Notes: a model not told the origin generated them from the sequence alone. DNA of 41,194 nucleotides from Alphaproteobacteria bacterium 65-37 (GCA_001897995.1 MKRV01000001.1:1-41194); one strand, 5' to 3'. Positions 27,014-37,481 are shown, numbered from the stretch's first letter. Numbers and translations are program-made.

Positions 27014-28195
27014 TTAACGCACCGGCGCCAGCGCCGTCAGGACCATGCGGACGAGATCGACCTGCGAGGCAGTACGTGTCTTGGCCCGCGCCGTCGCGAC
27101 CTGCTTGCGCGCCGTCTCGAAGCTCACGCCGAGGTGCCGGGCGACAGCGGGCAACGGCATGCCGGTCGCCAGAAGGCTGACGAGACGGGCCTCGGCGGGC
27201 GTGAGACCGAACACCGCCGACAGGGCCCGCGCATCGATCCGGGGGACGGCCTCGGGGTCGGTCAAGATCAGCATCGCCGCCGGCTGGTGCGACAGCAGTG
27301 CCCGGCGGTCGAGGCCGAGCGGCGTTACGATCGCCGTGTAGGCTCGCCGGCCCGACGGCCGGGCAATGTGCAGATGGCTACCTGCGCCGCCTTCCCCGTC
27401 GCCACTTGCCGCCTCGCCGCCCGTTGTCCGCGCGGCTTGGGCGATAGCGCGCTGCAGCCGCTCGTCGTCACCTGGCGACAGGGCATGCACAATGCCCGCG
27501 GTCACGAGCAGCCCGTCATTTGCTGCCATCATATCGAGGGCCGCCCGATTGGCAGTGACCAGCCGGCCCGCGGCCGAGAGCTGCACGACACCGAACGACA
27601 GACAGTCGAGCGCTGCCGCTGCACCAGTCGCCGCCTGCTGTCCCATGTCGAGACGCCCACGAACCTGCAGCGCGCGGCCGATATGGGGCAGCAGGCGCTG
27701 CAGGATCTCGGTCGCGCTGCGATCGAACGGCGACGCCCGACGCGGGCGATGGATGCCGAGCGCATAGACGCCGCCGCCAGGCAAGCTTCCCTCCAGTGGG
27801 CCGCCCCCCGGCAGGCTGCCCACCGCCATCACCCCGTGGAAGACGTCGGTGTTGGGCTTCACCAGCTCGCAATAGATACGGCTCTGCTGCCAGTCGAGGT
27901 CGCTCACCAGGTCGGTACCCAGCACGGCGCGGTCGAAAACGCCGCGCTCGAGAGCGGCAACCCGCCAGGGATCGTCCTGGTAGTAGTGTGCGCCGTAGAG
28001 TTCGGCTTCCTTCGGCGTGATGCCCAGCATCGTCAGCATATCGACCGGGCCGTCGGACGCGTACTGAGCGGTGAAGGTCAGGGTCGAGCCGTCGAACAGC
28101 GCGCGCAGGCAACGCCCGACCTCGCTCCAGGCCACATGGCCCAGTGCCGCGTCATAAAGCAGGCCGACTGCTTCGGTTTCCTGGCGGGTCTCCAC
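27014..28195 (-). CDS. LuxR-type helix-turn-helix transcriptional regulator
   Basis: A 393-residue regulator with a long N-terminal sensory region, possibly PAS-like in the middle (LDCLSFGVVQLSAAGRLVTA), and a C-terminal LuxR/GerE HTH (FGLTPAEARLVSLLATGMPLPAVARHLGVSFETARKQVATARAKT). GTG at 28195 is preceded by GGAGGGAGG. The protein contains a short duplication, GSLPGGGPLE followed by GSLPGGG, near residues 125-141. It lies 85 bases upstream of the AhpD-like gene in the same direction and may control it or the tcuA-type operon; this is inference from position only. Confidence 0.82.
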   Translation of the reverse strand: METRQETEAVGLLYDAALGHVAWSEVGRCLRALFDGSTLTFTAQYASDGPVDMLTMLGITPKEAELYGAHYYQDDPWRVAALERGVFDRAVLGTDLVSDLDWQQSRIYCELVKPNTDVFHGVMAVGSLPGGGPLEGSLPGGGVYALGIHRPRRASPFDRSATEILQRLLPHIGRALQVRGRLDMGQQAATGAAAALDCLSFGVVQLSAAGRLVTANRAALDMMAANDGLLVTAGIVHALSPGDDERLQRAIAQAARTTGGEAASGDGEGGAGSHLHIARPSGRRAYTAIVTPLGLDRRALLSHQPAAMLILTDPEAVPRIDARALSAVFGLTPAEARLVSLLATGMPLPAVARHLGVSFETARKQVATARAKTRTASQVDLVRMVLTALAPVR

Positions 28196-28310
28196 GATCC
28201 CGCACCTCCCTCCGCCGCCTTACCGTCATACCGACGATAGCGCGCGGCGGGGGATATTCCATCTGGATTTTGGAGCCGGTGGAGCCTGGCTCCGGGCTTC
28301 GAGGCCTGCC

Positions 28311-29894
28311 TTAGAAGCCCAGCACCTTGGCTTGGACCACGCCTTCGATGGCGCTGATCTTGCCCATCAGCTCCTTGCTGATCGGCTGGTCGACCTGAAC
28401 GAGGGCGATCGCCGAGCCGCCGGGATTGTCGCGGCCCAAATGGAAGGTCGCGATATTGACCTTGTTTTCACCCAGCAAAGTCCCTAGCCGACCGATGAAA
28501 CCCGGCTTGTCGTCGTTGGTGATGTAGAGCATGTGCGGGGCGAACTCGGCCTCGATCTCGATGCCTTTGATCTCGACGATGCGCGGATGCTTGCCGCCGA
28601 ACAGCGTGCCGGTCACGGCGCGCGTGTACTTCTCCGTCGTGACGGAGAGCCGGATCAGCGAGTTGTAGTCGCTGTCGCGCTCGTGCTTGACCTCGGCCAC
28701 CTCGACGCCGCGCTCGCGGGCAATCACCGGGGCATTGACCATGTTCACCGTGTCGAGCTGCGGGCGCAGCACGCCCATCAGCGCCACCTGGCTGAGCGGC
28801 TTGATGTTCAGCGCCGCCACCTGGCCCTCGTACTCGATCGAGACCGCCTTGATGTCGGTATCGGTGAGCTGGCCGGCGAAGGAGCCGAGCTTCTCGGCAA
28901 GCTCCAGGTAGGGTGCCAGCTTGGGCGCATCCTCGGCCGACACATTCGGCATGTTGAGCGAGTTGGTGATGGCGCCGGTCAGCAGATAATCCGACATCTG
29001 CTCAGCGACCTGCAGGGCCACATTCTCCTGCGCTTCGACCGTCGAGGCGCCGAGGTGCGGCGTGCAAACGAGGTTCGGCGCCCCGAACAGGACGCTCTCC
29101 TTGGCCGGCTCCTGGGTGAAGACATCGAAGCCCGCCCCCGCGATATGGCCCGAGACCAGGAGGTCGCGTACCGCCAGCTCGTCGACCAGGCCGCCGCGGG
29201 CGCAGTTCACGATACGCACGCCCTTCTTGGTCTTCATGAGGTTGGCGCGCGAGAGGATGTTCTTGGTCTGCTCGGTGAGCGGCGTATGGACCGTGATGAA
29301 GTCGGCCCGCGCCAGCACCTGCTCGAGTGTCGCCTTTTCGACGCCGAGCTCGGTGGCGCGCTGATCGCTCAGGAACGGGTCATAGGCCACGACCCGCATC
29401 TTGAGGCCAATGGCGCGTTCCGCCACGATCGAGCCGATATTGCCGCAGCCGATCAGTCCCAGCGTCTTGAAGCTGAGCTCGGTCCCCATGAAGCGGTTCT
29501 TTTCCCACTTGCCGGCCTGGGTCGAGGTGTTGGCGTCCGGCACCTGGCGGGCAACCGCGAACATCAGGGCGATCGCATGCTCGGCGGTGGTGATGGCATT
29601 GCCGAACGGCGTGTTCATCACCACGACGCCGTTGGCGGTGGCGGCCTTGATGTCGACATTGTCGACGCCGATGCCGGCACGGCCCACGACCTTGAGCAGC
29701 TTGGCCTCGGCCAGCACCTCGGCGGTGACCTTGGTCGCGGACCGGATCGCGAGGCCCTGGTAGTTGCCGATAATGGCACGCAGCTCGGCGGGCTTCAGGC
29801 CCGGCTTGAAATCGACGTCGCAACCGCGCTCCGAGAAAATCTCGACGGCGCGCGGGGAGAGCTCGTCGGAAATGAGAACCTTGGGCTTGGCCAT
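28311..29894 (-). CDS. serA: D-3-phosphoglycerate dehydrogenase
   Basis: First enzyme of serine biosynthesis, oxidising 3-phosphoglycerate to 3-phosphohydroxypyruvate with NAD. The 527-residue protein is the long form: substrate-binding and NAD-binding domains (GLIGCGNIGS near residue 147), catalytic Arg in NCARGGLVDE, Glu in FTQEPAKES and His in TPHLGASTVEAQENVA, then an intervening domain and a C-terminal ACT domain (HMLYITNDDKPGFIGRLGTLLGENKVNIATFHLGR), which commonly gives serine feedback. AGGAG precedes the ATG at 29894. It follows serC on the same strand, separated by a REP doublet. Confidence 0.96.
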   Translation of the reverse strand: MAKPKVLISDELSPRAVEIFSERGCDVDFKPGLKPAELRAIIGNYQGLAIRSATKVTAEVLAEAKLLKVVGRAGIGVDNVDIKAATANGVVVMNTPFGNAITTAEHAIALMFAVARQVPDANTSTQAGKWEKNRFMGTELSFKTLGLIGCGNIGSIVAERAIGLKMRVVAYDPFLSDQRATELGVEKATLEQVLARADFITVHTPLTEQTKNILSRANLMKTKKGVRIVNCARGGLVDELAVRDLLVSGHIAGAGFDVFTQEPAKESVLFGAPNLVCTPHLGASTVEAQENVALQVAEQMSDYLLTGAITNSLNMPNVSAEDAPKLAPYLELAEKLGSFAGQLTDTDIKAVSIEYEGQVAALNIKPLSQVALMGVLRPQLDTVNMVNAPVIARERGVEVAEVKHERDSDYNSLIRLSVTTEKYTRAVTGTLFGGKHPRIVEIKGIEIEAEFAPHMLYITNDDKPGFIGRLGTLLGENKVNIATFHLGRDNPGGSAIALVQVDQPISKELMGKISAIEGVVQAKVLGF

Positions 29895-29921
29895 TTTGAT
29901 GACTCCTGGAGACTACTGAAG

Positions 29922-30030
29922 CCCTCACCCTGAGGAGCGCTCCGCAGGAGCGCGTCTCGAAGGGCGGGAGCGAGCACCTTGTTTGCAGCCCACCCTTCGA
30001 GACGGCGCTACGCGCCTCCTCAGGGTGAGG
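29922..30030. repeat. REP-like palindromic doublet between serC and serA
   Basis: Two related units in inverted orientation. Unit A (29922-29967) has CTCACCCTGAGG, an inner perfect hairpin GCGCTCC-GCA-GGAGCGC (29937-29953) and CGTCTCGAAGGG (29953-29964). Unit B (29990-30030) has the reverse complements, with inner hairpin GGCGC-TAC-GCGCC (30004-30016). The layout, conserved outer ends with variable inner hairpins, is that of REP/BIME elements. It lies in the serC-serA gap and could affect mRNA stability. Confidence 0.8.
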
Positions 30031-30042
30031 TGTTCTTTGCTC

Positions 30043-31215
30043 TTAGGCCGCAGCCTTGCCGAACTCGCGCTCGATCTCGCCGTAGGCCCAGTCGAGCCAG
30101 GGCAGCAGGGCCTCGAGGTCGCTCTTCTCGACGGTGGCGCCGCACCAGATGCGCAGGCCCGGCGGGGCGTCGCGGTAGGAGCCGACGTCGTAGCCCGCCT
30201 TCTCGGTCTCGAGCAGTTCGGCCATCTTCTTGGCAGCGGCGGCCTGCTTGTCGGCGGCAAGCGCCGTGAACCACGGCGCCGTGATGTTCAGGCACACCGA
30301 GGTGTTGGAGCGCACCGCCTTGTCGCCCGCGAGGAAAGCGATCCACTTGCGGTCGGCCACGAACTTCTCGAGCACGCCGAGATTGGCTTCGGAGCGCGCC
30401 ATCAGGCCGTTGAGGCCGCCGACGCTCTCGCCCCAGCGCAGACCATCGATCGCATCCTCGACGCAGAGCATCGACGGCGTATTGATCGTATCGCCCTTGA
30501 AGATCGCTTCGGAGAACTTGCCGCCCGAGGTCAGGCGGAAGATCTTGGGCAGCGGCCAGGCCGGCGTGTAGCTCTCCAGGCGCTGGATGGCGCGCGGGCT
30601 CAGCACCAGCATGCCGTGCGCGCCCTCGCCGCCCATGACCTTCTGCCAGGACCAGGTCACGGCATCGAGCTTCTGCCACGGCAGCTCCATGGCGAAGACG
30701 GCCGAGGTGGCGTCGCAGATGGCGAGCCCTTCGCGGTCGGCAGCGATCCAGTCGCCGTTCGGCACCTTCACGCCCGAGGTCGTGCCGTTCCAGGTGAAGA
30801 CGACGTCGTGTGTCCAGTCGACGGCCTTGAGATCGGCGATCTGGCCGTAGGGCGCCTTGAGAACGCGCGCATCCTTGAGCTTGAGCTGCTTCACCACATC
30901 GGTGACCCAGCCTTCGCCGAAGCTTTCCCAGGTCAGCATGTCGATCGGTCGGGCGCCGAGCAGCGACCACAGTGCCATCTCGACGGCTCCGGTATCCGAA
31001 GCCGGCACGATAGCGACGCGATAGTCGGCCGGAATGCCCAGCACGGCGCGTGTCCGATCGACCGCCTCGACAATCTTCTTCTTGCCGAGCTTGGATCGGT
31101 GGGACCGCCCAGTGGCGGCATCGTTGAGAGCTTGGGGCGTCCAGCCAGGACGCTTGGCGCAGGGTCCGGATGAAAAATCGGGACGCGCCGGACGCATGTT
31201 CGGCTTAGTCATCAT
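30043..31215 (-). CDS. serC: Phosphoserine aminotransferase
   Basis: PLP-dependent aminotransferase converting 3-phosphohydroxypyruvate to O-phosphoserine, second step of serine synthesis. At 390 residues it is the longer alphaproteobacterial type. The N-terminal motif [14 protein letters not shown] binds the substrate phosphate region, and the PLP lysine is in [15 protein letters not shown]. The frame opens ATG-ATG at 31215 and 31212; GGGAGAGG lies just upstream. Further in-frame codons to 31422 are leader sequence. It is immediately upstream of serA, so the two steps of the pathway are co-encoded. Confidence 0.96.
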   Translation of the reverse strand: MMTKPNMRPARPDFSSGPCAKRPGWTPQALNDAATGRSHRSKLGKKKIVEAVDRTRAVLGIPADYRVAIVPASDTGAVEMALWSLLGARPIDMLTWESFGEGWVTDVVKQLKLKDARVLKAPYGQIADLKAVDWTHDVVFTWNGTTSGVKVPNGDWIAADREGLAICDATSAVFAMELPWQKLDAVTWSWQKVMGGEGAHGMLVLSPRAIQRLESYTPAWPLPKIFRLTSGGKFSEAIFKGDTINTPSMLCVEDAIDGLRWGESVGGLNGLMARSEANLGVLEKFVADRKWIAFLAGDKAVRSNTSVCLNITAPWFTALAADKQAAAAKKMAELLETEKAGYDVGSYRDAPPGLRIWCGATVEKSDLEALLPWLDWAYGEIEREFGKAAA

Positions 31216-31337
31216 AACCTCTCCCTTACAGAAGAGCTGCACTCCGGTGGGGGAGCGTGGCCCGCGGCCGATATACGGGGAGAGGCGCGCGGCGTCAATG
31301 TGCGGCCTTTGTCGCGGGCCGAGGCAAGGACGCTTCA

Positions 31338-31379
31338 GACTTGGGGCCATGGACTTGGGGCCATAGACCCGGGGCCATG
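31338..31379. repeat. Three tandem 14-bp repeats
   Basis: GACTTGGGGCCATG (31338-31351), GACTTGGGGCCATA (31352-31365) and GACCCGGGGCCATG (31366-31379) lie head to tail in the divergent gap between serC and the OmpA-like gene. The identical first 13 bases of units one and two point to recent duplication or strand slippage. Confidence 0.75.
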
Positions 31380-31468
31380 CTCGCCCCCATGGCGCCCGTT
31401 GCGGCTTCGACAGCGACCACATGGGTGGCTAGACTGTTTCCCGCACAGTTGCGGTCGGGGTCTTCTCG

Positions 31469-31960
31469 ATGAAACTGCTCTGCGTTGCCCGCGTCGTTAC
31501 GCTCGCCTTGGGTCTGTTTGCCGGCGCCTGTCAAAGTCCGCCGCCTCCGCCGCCGGCCTCGCTGCAGGAGCCGTTTTCCTGGGTGATCTTCTTCGACGAC
31601 GGCAGCGTCGCTATCAAGGATCAGGACCGCCAGACTCTCGACCAGGCCGCCAAGTGGTCGGGCACGCTGTTTGGAAGTCCAGCGCCGCCGGTCTGGCAGC
31701 TCTGCCTCGTCGGCCATAGCGACAACACCGGCAGCGAAGCGAGCAACCTCGCTCTGTCTCGCAGACGCGGCGAAGTCGTGAAGACGTATCTCGTCGAACG
31801 CGGATTGCCGAAGGAACGCCTGGCGGTGTTCGCGGTGGGCAGCGCCAAGCCGATGGTGGCAACACCGCCCAATACGCACGAATCGCAGAATCGCAGGGTC
31901 GAACTGGCGTTCCAACGGCGCGCGTCCGAGGAGGCCTACAAGGCGGCCTGCGATCGATGA
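31469..31960 (+). CDS. OmpA-family lipoprotein
   Basis: A 163-residue envelope protein with signal peptide and lipobox-like GAC (Cys near residue 21), a Pro-rich linker (SPPPPPP) and an OmpA C-terminal-like peptidoglycan-binding domain: LCLVGHSDNTGSEASNLALSRRRGEVVKTYL and ESQNRRVEL. It probably tethers the outer membrane to peptidoglycan in the manner of Pal. It is short and lacks the Tol-Pal neighbours, so it is not assigned as pal. It is divergent from serC. Confidence 0.85.
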   Translation: MKLLCVARVVTLALGLFAGACQSPPPPPPASLQEPFSWVIFFDDGSVAIKDQDRQTLDQAAKWSGTLFGSPAPPVWQLCLVGHSDNTGSEASNLALSRRRGEVVKTYLVERGLPKERLAVFAVGSAKPMVATPPNTHESQNRRVELAFQRRASEEAYKAACDR

Positions 31961-31975
31961 TCGGCGCCGCGGCGT

Positions 31976-33565
31976 CTAGACCGCCGCGATGGCCACTTTC
32001 TCGACAATCACCGCGGACTCCTCGTCCAGTCCGGCGACCTGCCGAGCAAGCTCACGCTGGACGTATTGCGCGAACGGGCCGAGATGGAGGTAGAGCACCA
32101 TCTGGATCAGGCAGGCCTCCAGCGCCGCCGGGTTCCGCTTCGCCACCTCGCTGAGGTTGCGCCAGAACAGTCGGCGGAGTTGCGGGCGCCGGATGTTCAT
32201 CTGCACCATGATGCGCATCAACGCCCTGGCGTCGCGCCAGCGGATCTTGCGAGCGCCGGCGCCGGCAAGAGTTGGGCGACGCAACGCCAGGCTCACGGTG
32301 CGCACGCGATCGAAATAGGCCTGGGGAGAATAAACCTCGGCCAGGATCTTTCGATAGTCGTCCAGGATGTCGCGACGCGGCCGCTTCGGGACGAAGTTGA
32401 TGCCGGCGGTGCATTGATCGCCGCTGAAGTCGTCGGCAAAGGGCAGCAGGCGCCCTTCCCGTTCGAGCCGGCGCGTCAGCTGCGTGTTGGGCAGTGCCGT
32501 CAACAGGCCCACCATGCAGGCGGCGATGCTGGTCGCCTCGATGCAGTCGACCATGCCCTCGGCCACGCCGCTCTTCTCGGTGTCGAAGCCTACGATGAAG
32601 CCCGCGATCACGAAGATGCCGGCGGCGTAGATCCGGTGCACGCTCTCGGCAAGGCTGCGCCGTGTGTTTTGCTTCTTGCGCGCCGAGATGAGCGTATCGG
32701 TGTCGGGGCTTTCGATGCCGACGAAGATCACGAAGAAGTTGGCGCGCGCCAACATTCGTAGGAGCTCAGCATCGTCGGACAGATTGATCGAAGCCTCGGT
32801 CGAGAACATGAAGGGAAAGCCGCGCTCGGCCTGCCACTGCTCCAGGACGGGCAGGAACCGTTTCAAGGCCCTCTTGTTGCCGATCAGGTTGTCATCGACG
32901 AAGTCGACATGGCCACGATGGCCTGTGTCGTAAAGCGCCTGAAGTTCGGCAAGCATCTGCTCGTTGGTCTTGGAGCGCGGCACGCGGCCATAGAGCTCGA
33001 TGATGTCGCAGAACTCGCAGTTGAACGGACAGCCGCGCGAGAACTGCACACCGACATAAAGATAGTTGTGCGGGTCGATCAGATCGAAGCGCGGGACCGG
33101 ACTTGTCGTGACGTCGGCAGTGAATTTTTCAGCCCGCAACCGGGCCCCTCGTTCGCCCCTGTCCCAAGCGGCCACGAATTCGTGGATGATCCCCTCGGCT
33201 TCTCCCAGGACGAGGAAGTCCGCTGCCGCGTAGATCTCCTCGCACGACGTCGGATCGGGCCCGCCTACCGCCACTGGCCGGCCCGCCTCGCGGCACAGCC
33301 GGATCACCTCCAAGGTGTCGACCCGCTGCGGCAGCATCCCGCCGGTCATCACCAGATCGGCCCAGGCGAGGTCGGCGGGCTTCAGCTTGCCGACATTGCG
33401 GTCGACCAGGCGGAACGTCCATTCCTGCGGCAGCAGTGCAGCCAGAGTGATGAGGCCGAGCGGCGGCGCAGGACACTGGGCCCCGTGAACCTGGCACGCT
33501 GCCTTCAAGCTCCAGAACGAGTTCTCGTTGAAGCGAGGGAAGACCAAGAGCACTTTAACGCTCAT
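31976..33565 (-). CDS. B12-binding domain radical SAM protein
   Basis: A 529-residue enzyme with an N-terminal cobalamin-binding-like domain (KVLLVFPRFN...PPLGLITLAALLP...AVGGPDPTS), a radical SAM core with the iron-sulfur motif CPFNCEFC (Cys179, Cys183, Cys186) and a C-terminal region of about 150 residues of the DUF4070-like kind (RDILDDYRKILAEVYSPQAYFDRV). Family members methylate unactivated carbons or build lipids; the hopanoid methylase HpnP has the same domain order, but I cannot assign HpnP here. GGAGGG precedes the ATG at 33565. It is divergent from hisZ. Confidence 0.85.
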   Translation of the reverse strand: MSVKVLLVFPRFNENSFWSLKAACQVHGAQCPAPPLGLITLAALLPQEWTFRLVDRNVGKLKPADLAWADLVMTGGMLPQRVDTLEVIRLCREAGRPVAVGGPDPTSCEEIYAAADFLVLGEAEGIIHEFVAAWDRGERGARLRAEKFTADVTTSPVPRFDLIDPHNYLYVGVQFSRGCPFNCEFCDIIELYGRVPRSKTNEQMLAELQALYDTGHRGHVDFVDDNLIGNKRALKRFLPVLEQWQAERGFPFMFSTEASINLSDDAELLRMLARANFFVIFVGIESPDTDTLISARKKQNTRRSLAESVHRIYAAGIFVIAGFIVGFDTEKSGVAEGMVDCIEATSIAACMVGLLTALPNTQLTRRLEREGRLLPFADDFSGDQCTAGINFVPKRPRRDILDDYRKILAEVYSPQAYFDRVRTVSLALRRPTLAGAGARKIRWRDARALMRIMVQMNIRRPQLRRLFWRNLSEVAKRNPAALEACLIQMVLYLHLGPFAQYVQRELARQVAGLDEESAVIVEKVAIAAV

Positions 33566-33664
33566 CCACCCTCCGCATGTTGGGGGATCGCGGGCTCCAA
33601 AGAGCGACCTTATCGGTCCCGGGACCCTGTCTCAAGCCGCGACGATCGGCTATCAAGCGGCACC

Positions 33665-34843
33665 ATGACTACCAACGACAATGATCATCGCGGCCTGTTG
33701 CCAGCCGGATTGGGCGATCTCCTGCCGCCGGACGCTTCGCGGGAAGCCCGCGCCATCGATGTGGCCATCGAACGGTTTGCCGCCTTCGGCTACGAGCGCG
33801 TGAAGCCGCCCCTGGTCGAGTTCGAGGAATCCCTGCTGGGCGGTCCCGGCGCGGCGCTGGCCCCACAGACCTTTCGTCTGATGGACCCGGTTTCGCAGCG
33901 CATGATGGGCGTGCGGCCGGATATGACCGTGCAGGTGGCACGCATTGCCGTGACGCGACTGAAGCACGAGCCGCGACCGCTGCGCCTCTCCTACGGCGGC
34001 AACGTGATCCGGGTTCGTGGCAGTGCATTGAAGCCGGAACGCCAATTCGCCCAGGTTGGTTCCGAGCTGATCGGTGTGGACAGTGCCGAGGCCGACGCCG
34101 AAGCGGTGCTGCTTACGGTCGATGCCCTGCGCGCCATCGGCGTGGCCGACCTCACGGTCGACCTCAACCTGCCCACCCTGGTGGCAGCCGTCGCAGCGGG
34201 CCTGAAACAGCCGGACGAGGTGGTGGCCCGCCTGCGCCGGGCGCTCGACCGGAAGGACGAAGGCGCCATCGCCAAGGCTGTCGCCGACAAGGACAAGGCC
34301 GACAAGAAGGTGGCCGAGCTGTTCATCGGCCTCTTGCGCGCCGCCGGTCCGGCCGATCGCGGCATCGCCCAACTGCAGAAGCTGAAGCTGCCCCCTGCCG
34401 GCGCCGCCGAGGCTGCCCGCCTCGCCGAGGTGGTAGCGCTGATCCAGAAGGCCGAGCCGGAGCTGCCGCTCACCATCGATCCGGTGGAATATCGCGGCCT
34501 GGAGTACCAGACCGGCGTCTCCTTCTCCGTCTTTGCACTCAGGGGTCGCGAAGAGCTGGCCCGTGGCGGCCGCTACTCGGCGGGCTATCCCGAGGACGGG
34601 GTCAGCGAGCCCGCGACCGGCTTCACCCTCTACATGGATGCCGTCCTGGCCGCCTCCGAGGCCCCGCCCGAGCGGCCGCGGCTCTACGTGGAGATGGGCA
34701 CGCCGTGGCGGGACGCCGCGCCCTGGCAGGCCAGGGGCTATGCCGTCGTGCGTGCTGTCGTCGCAGCCTCCGACCTGCGCGCCGAAGCCAAGCGCCTGCG
34801 CTGCAGCCATGCGCTGATCGACGGCGAGGCAGTGCCCCTCTAG
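33665..34843 (+). CDS. hisZ: ATP phosphoribosyltransferase regulatory subunit
   Basis: HisZ-type paralogue of histidyl-tRNA synthetase that activates the short form of HisG in the first step of histidine biosynthesis. The 392-residue protein has the class II core pattern (GLLPAGLGDLLPPDA, FGYERVKPPLVEFEESLL, MGVRPDMTVQVAR, YGGNVIRVRG, ARGGRYSAGY) but lacks the anticodon-binding domain, as expected. ATG at 33665 is used; the frame is open upstream to 32909 only in antisense of the radical SAM gene. A hisG gene is not in the window. The order hisZ-purA is common in alphaproteobacteria. Confidence 0.92.
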   Translation: MTTNDNDHRGLLPAGLGDLLPPDASREARAIDVAIERFAAFGYERVKPPLVEFEESLLGGPGAALAPQTFRLMDPVSQRMMGVRPDMTVQVARIAVTRLKHEPRPLRLSYGGNVIRVRGSALKPERQFAQVGSELIGVDSAEADAEAVLLTVDALRAIGVADLTVDLNLPTLVAAVAAGLKQPDEVVARLRRALDRKDEGAIAKAVADKDKADKKVAELFIGLLRAAGPADRGIAQLQKLKLPPAGAAEAARLAEVVALIQKAEPELPLTIDPVEYRGLEYQTGVSFSVFALRGREELARGGRYSAGYPEDGVSEPATGFTLYMDAVLAASEAPPERPRLYVEMGTPWRDAAPWQARGYAVVRAVVAASDLRAEAKRLRCSHALIDGEAVPL

Positions 34844-34902
34844 GCCCCTTCTGAGGATGCATTTAGCCTCGCCCCGGGCGGGGGGAAGTGCTATCCGACC
34901 TC

Positions 34903-34938
34903 ACGCCTCTCCGGCATCGGCCCCGGGGAGGCGTTTTC
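34903..34938 (+). terminator. Intrinsic terminator (or attenuator) between hisZ and purA
   Basis: ACGCCTCTCC (34903-34912) pairs with GGGGAGGCGT (34925-34934) over 10 bp including one G-U, followed by TTTTC. It ends only about 20 bases before the purA start, so it acts either as the end of hisZ or inside the purA leader. Confidence 0.65.
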
Positions 34939-34958
34939 ATGTGTAAAGGAAGAGCGGC

Positions 34959-36251
<1,293 letters not shown>

Positions 36252-36267
36252 CGCTGCGGAGCCGGAC

Positions 36268-36939
36268 TCACCAGAGCCCGGGGAAAAGGCGATAGCGCAC
36301 GCGTGACATGTAGGCGGCGTAGCCGCGCAGCCCGGCTACCAGCGTGCGCTCTTCGATCCGGCTGCGGACGACAAACAGGACGAAGAAGACCGGCACCATC
36401 GCGACGCCCCACCAGGAGCCGAGCAACAGCGGTGTGCCGATGAAATAGAGCATGACGCCGGCATACATGGGATGCCGGACATAGGCGTAGGGGCCGGTCG
36501 AAATGACCTGCTGGTGCCGCTCGGCCTGTACCTTGACGACGGGCGCAGCGAAGCTGTTTTCACGAAACACCCACATGATGAAGGCGGTCGAGGCGAAAAA
36601 CATCGCCAGCCCCGCCATTTGCAGCACGATGGGTACAGTTGAAGCCTGCAGCCGCCGGTCGAAGCCCATCAGGACGACCCACGCCAGGATCGCCAGCATG
36701 AAGACGAGCATGAACAATTTGTCGGCGGCCGGCTGGTCGGCGGACGTCATCTTGAGGCGCTCGGCCAGCAGCCCAGGGTCGGTTCTGGCGAGCCACAAGC
36801 CGCAGGCGGGACCAAGCAGCGCCGAGACGATCAGGTAGGTCCAGGCAGACGGCCAATGGAACGTGCCGGCGGCGGCAAACAGCAGCGCCCCCATGCCGAC
36901 AACGACCGCCAGGTTCTGCAGCAGCAGCTTTGCGATCAC
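36268..36939 (-). CDS. Isoprenylcysteine carboxyl methyltransferase-like membrane protein
   Basis: A 223-residue inner-membrane protein with about five to six hydrophobic segments. The C-terminal ICMT/PEMT signature is clear: STGPYAYVRHPMYAGVML and RSRIEERTLVAGL, which bind S-adenosylmethionine at the membrane surface. Bacterial members methylate phospholipids or unknown substrates. It starts with GTG at 36939 behind GGAGGGAGAGG. Nothing in the neighbourhood identifies a substrate. Confidence 0.82.
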   Translation of the reverse strand: MIAKLLLQNLAVVVGMGALLFAAAGTFHWPSAWTYLIVSALLGPACGLWLARTDPGLLAERLKMTSADQPAADKLFMLVFMLAILAWVVLMGFDRRLQASTVPIVLQMAGLAMFFASTAFIMWVFRENSFAAPVVKVQAERHQQVISTGPYAYVRHPMYAGVMLYFIGTPLLLGSWWGVAMVPVFFVLFVVRSRIEERTLVAGLRGYAAYMSRVRYRLFPGLW

Positions 36940-37073
36940 CTCTCCCTCCGCGCGCTCCGACCGAGGACGTACCTTCCCGGCCGGAGCGCGCCCGACGGTG
37001 AACCTCTACCAAGGCAACATTGCGATACCCTGGCGCAGGCCCCTGGCCCAGAGCCCTGTCACGGAGCCGGCGG

Positions 37074-37481
37074 TCAAGTCGGCAATCGAACCGTCATCTC
37101 GATCTCGAGCAGCAGGTCGGGCGCCGCCAAGGCAGCGACGCCGATGCCGGTGACGCAAGGCTGCGCGCCGTCGAGGAACGCCAACACAAAGGACCAGAGC
37201 TGCTCGAGGCGCTCGGGTGTCAGATCGACGACATAGGCTCGCATCATCACCAGGTCCGCGGGCGAGGCCCCCGCGGCGTCGAGCGCCATCCGAGCATTCC
37301 GGATGACGAGTTCGGCCTGCGCCACGAACGACTTGGGCGCCGGCTCGCCACCCGGCCGCCAGGCGACCTGCCCGGAAATGAAAGCGAGCCTGCCGGGCTC
37401 GACGATCGTGATTTGCGAGTACCCCATCGCGCCGGCATCGGGCAAAGCCGGCGGATTCAATCGAACGAGCGGTTGCGTCAC
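37074..37481 (-). CDS. RidA family protein
   Basis: A 135-residue soluble member of the YjgF/YER057c/RidA family. The core pattern is present: LAFISGQVAW, NARMALDAAGASPADLVMMRAYVVDL and a final strand EIEMTVRLP. The conserved arginine used by true enamine deaminases (in the stretch before the last strand) is not visible; that stretch reads GIGVAALAAPDLLLEIE. It is therefore probably a non-archetypal RidA with another role. It starts with GTG and is divergent from a LysR regulator. Confidence 0.82.
   Translation of the reverse strand: MTQPLVRLNPPALPDAGAMGYSQITIVEPGRLAFISGQVAWRPGGEPAPKSFVAQAELVIRNARMALDAAGASPADLVMMRAYVVDLTPERLEQLWSFVLAFLDGAQPCVTGIGVAALAAPDLLLEIEMTVRLPT

Noticed and set aside
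28533-29933. Plus-strand open frame of about 466 codons opposite serA
   Set aside because: Antisense shadow of serA, composition atypical for a protein.
34866-34885. GC-rich self-complementary run upstream of purA as a separate terminator
   Set aside because: Short stem with no T-run; kept only as part of the alternative-pairing note.
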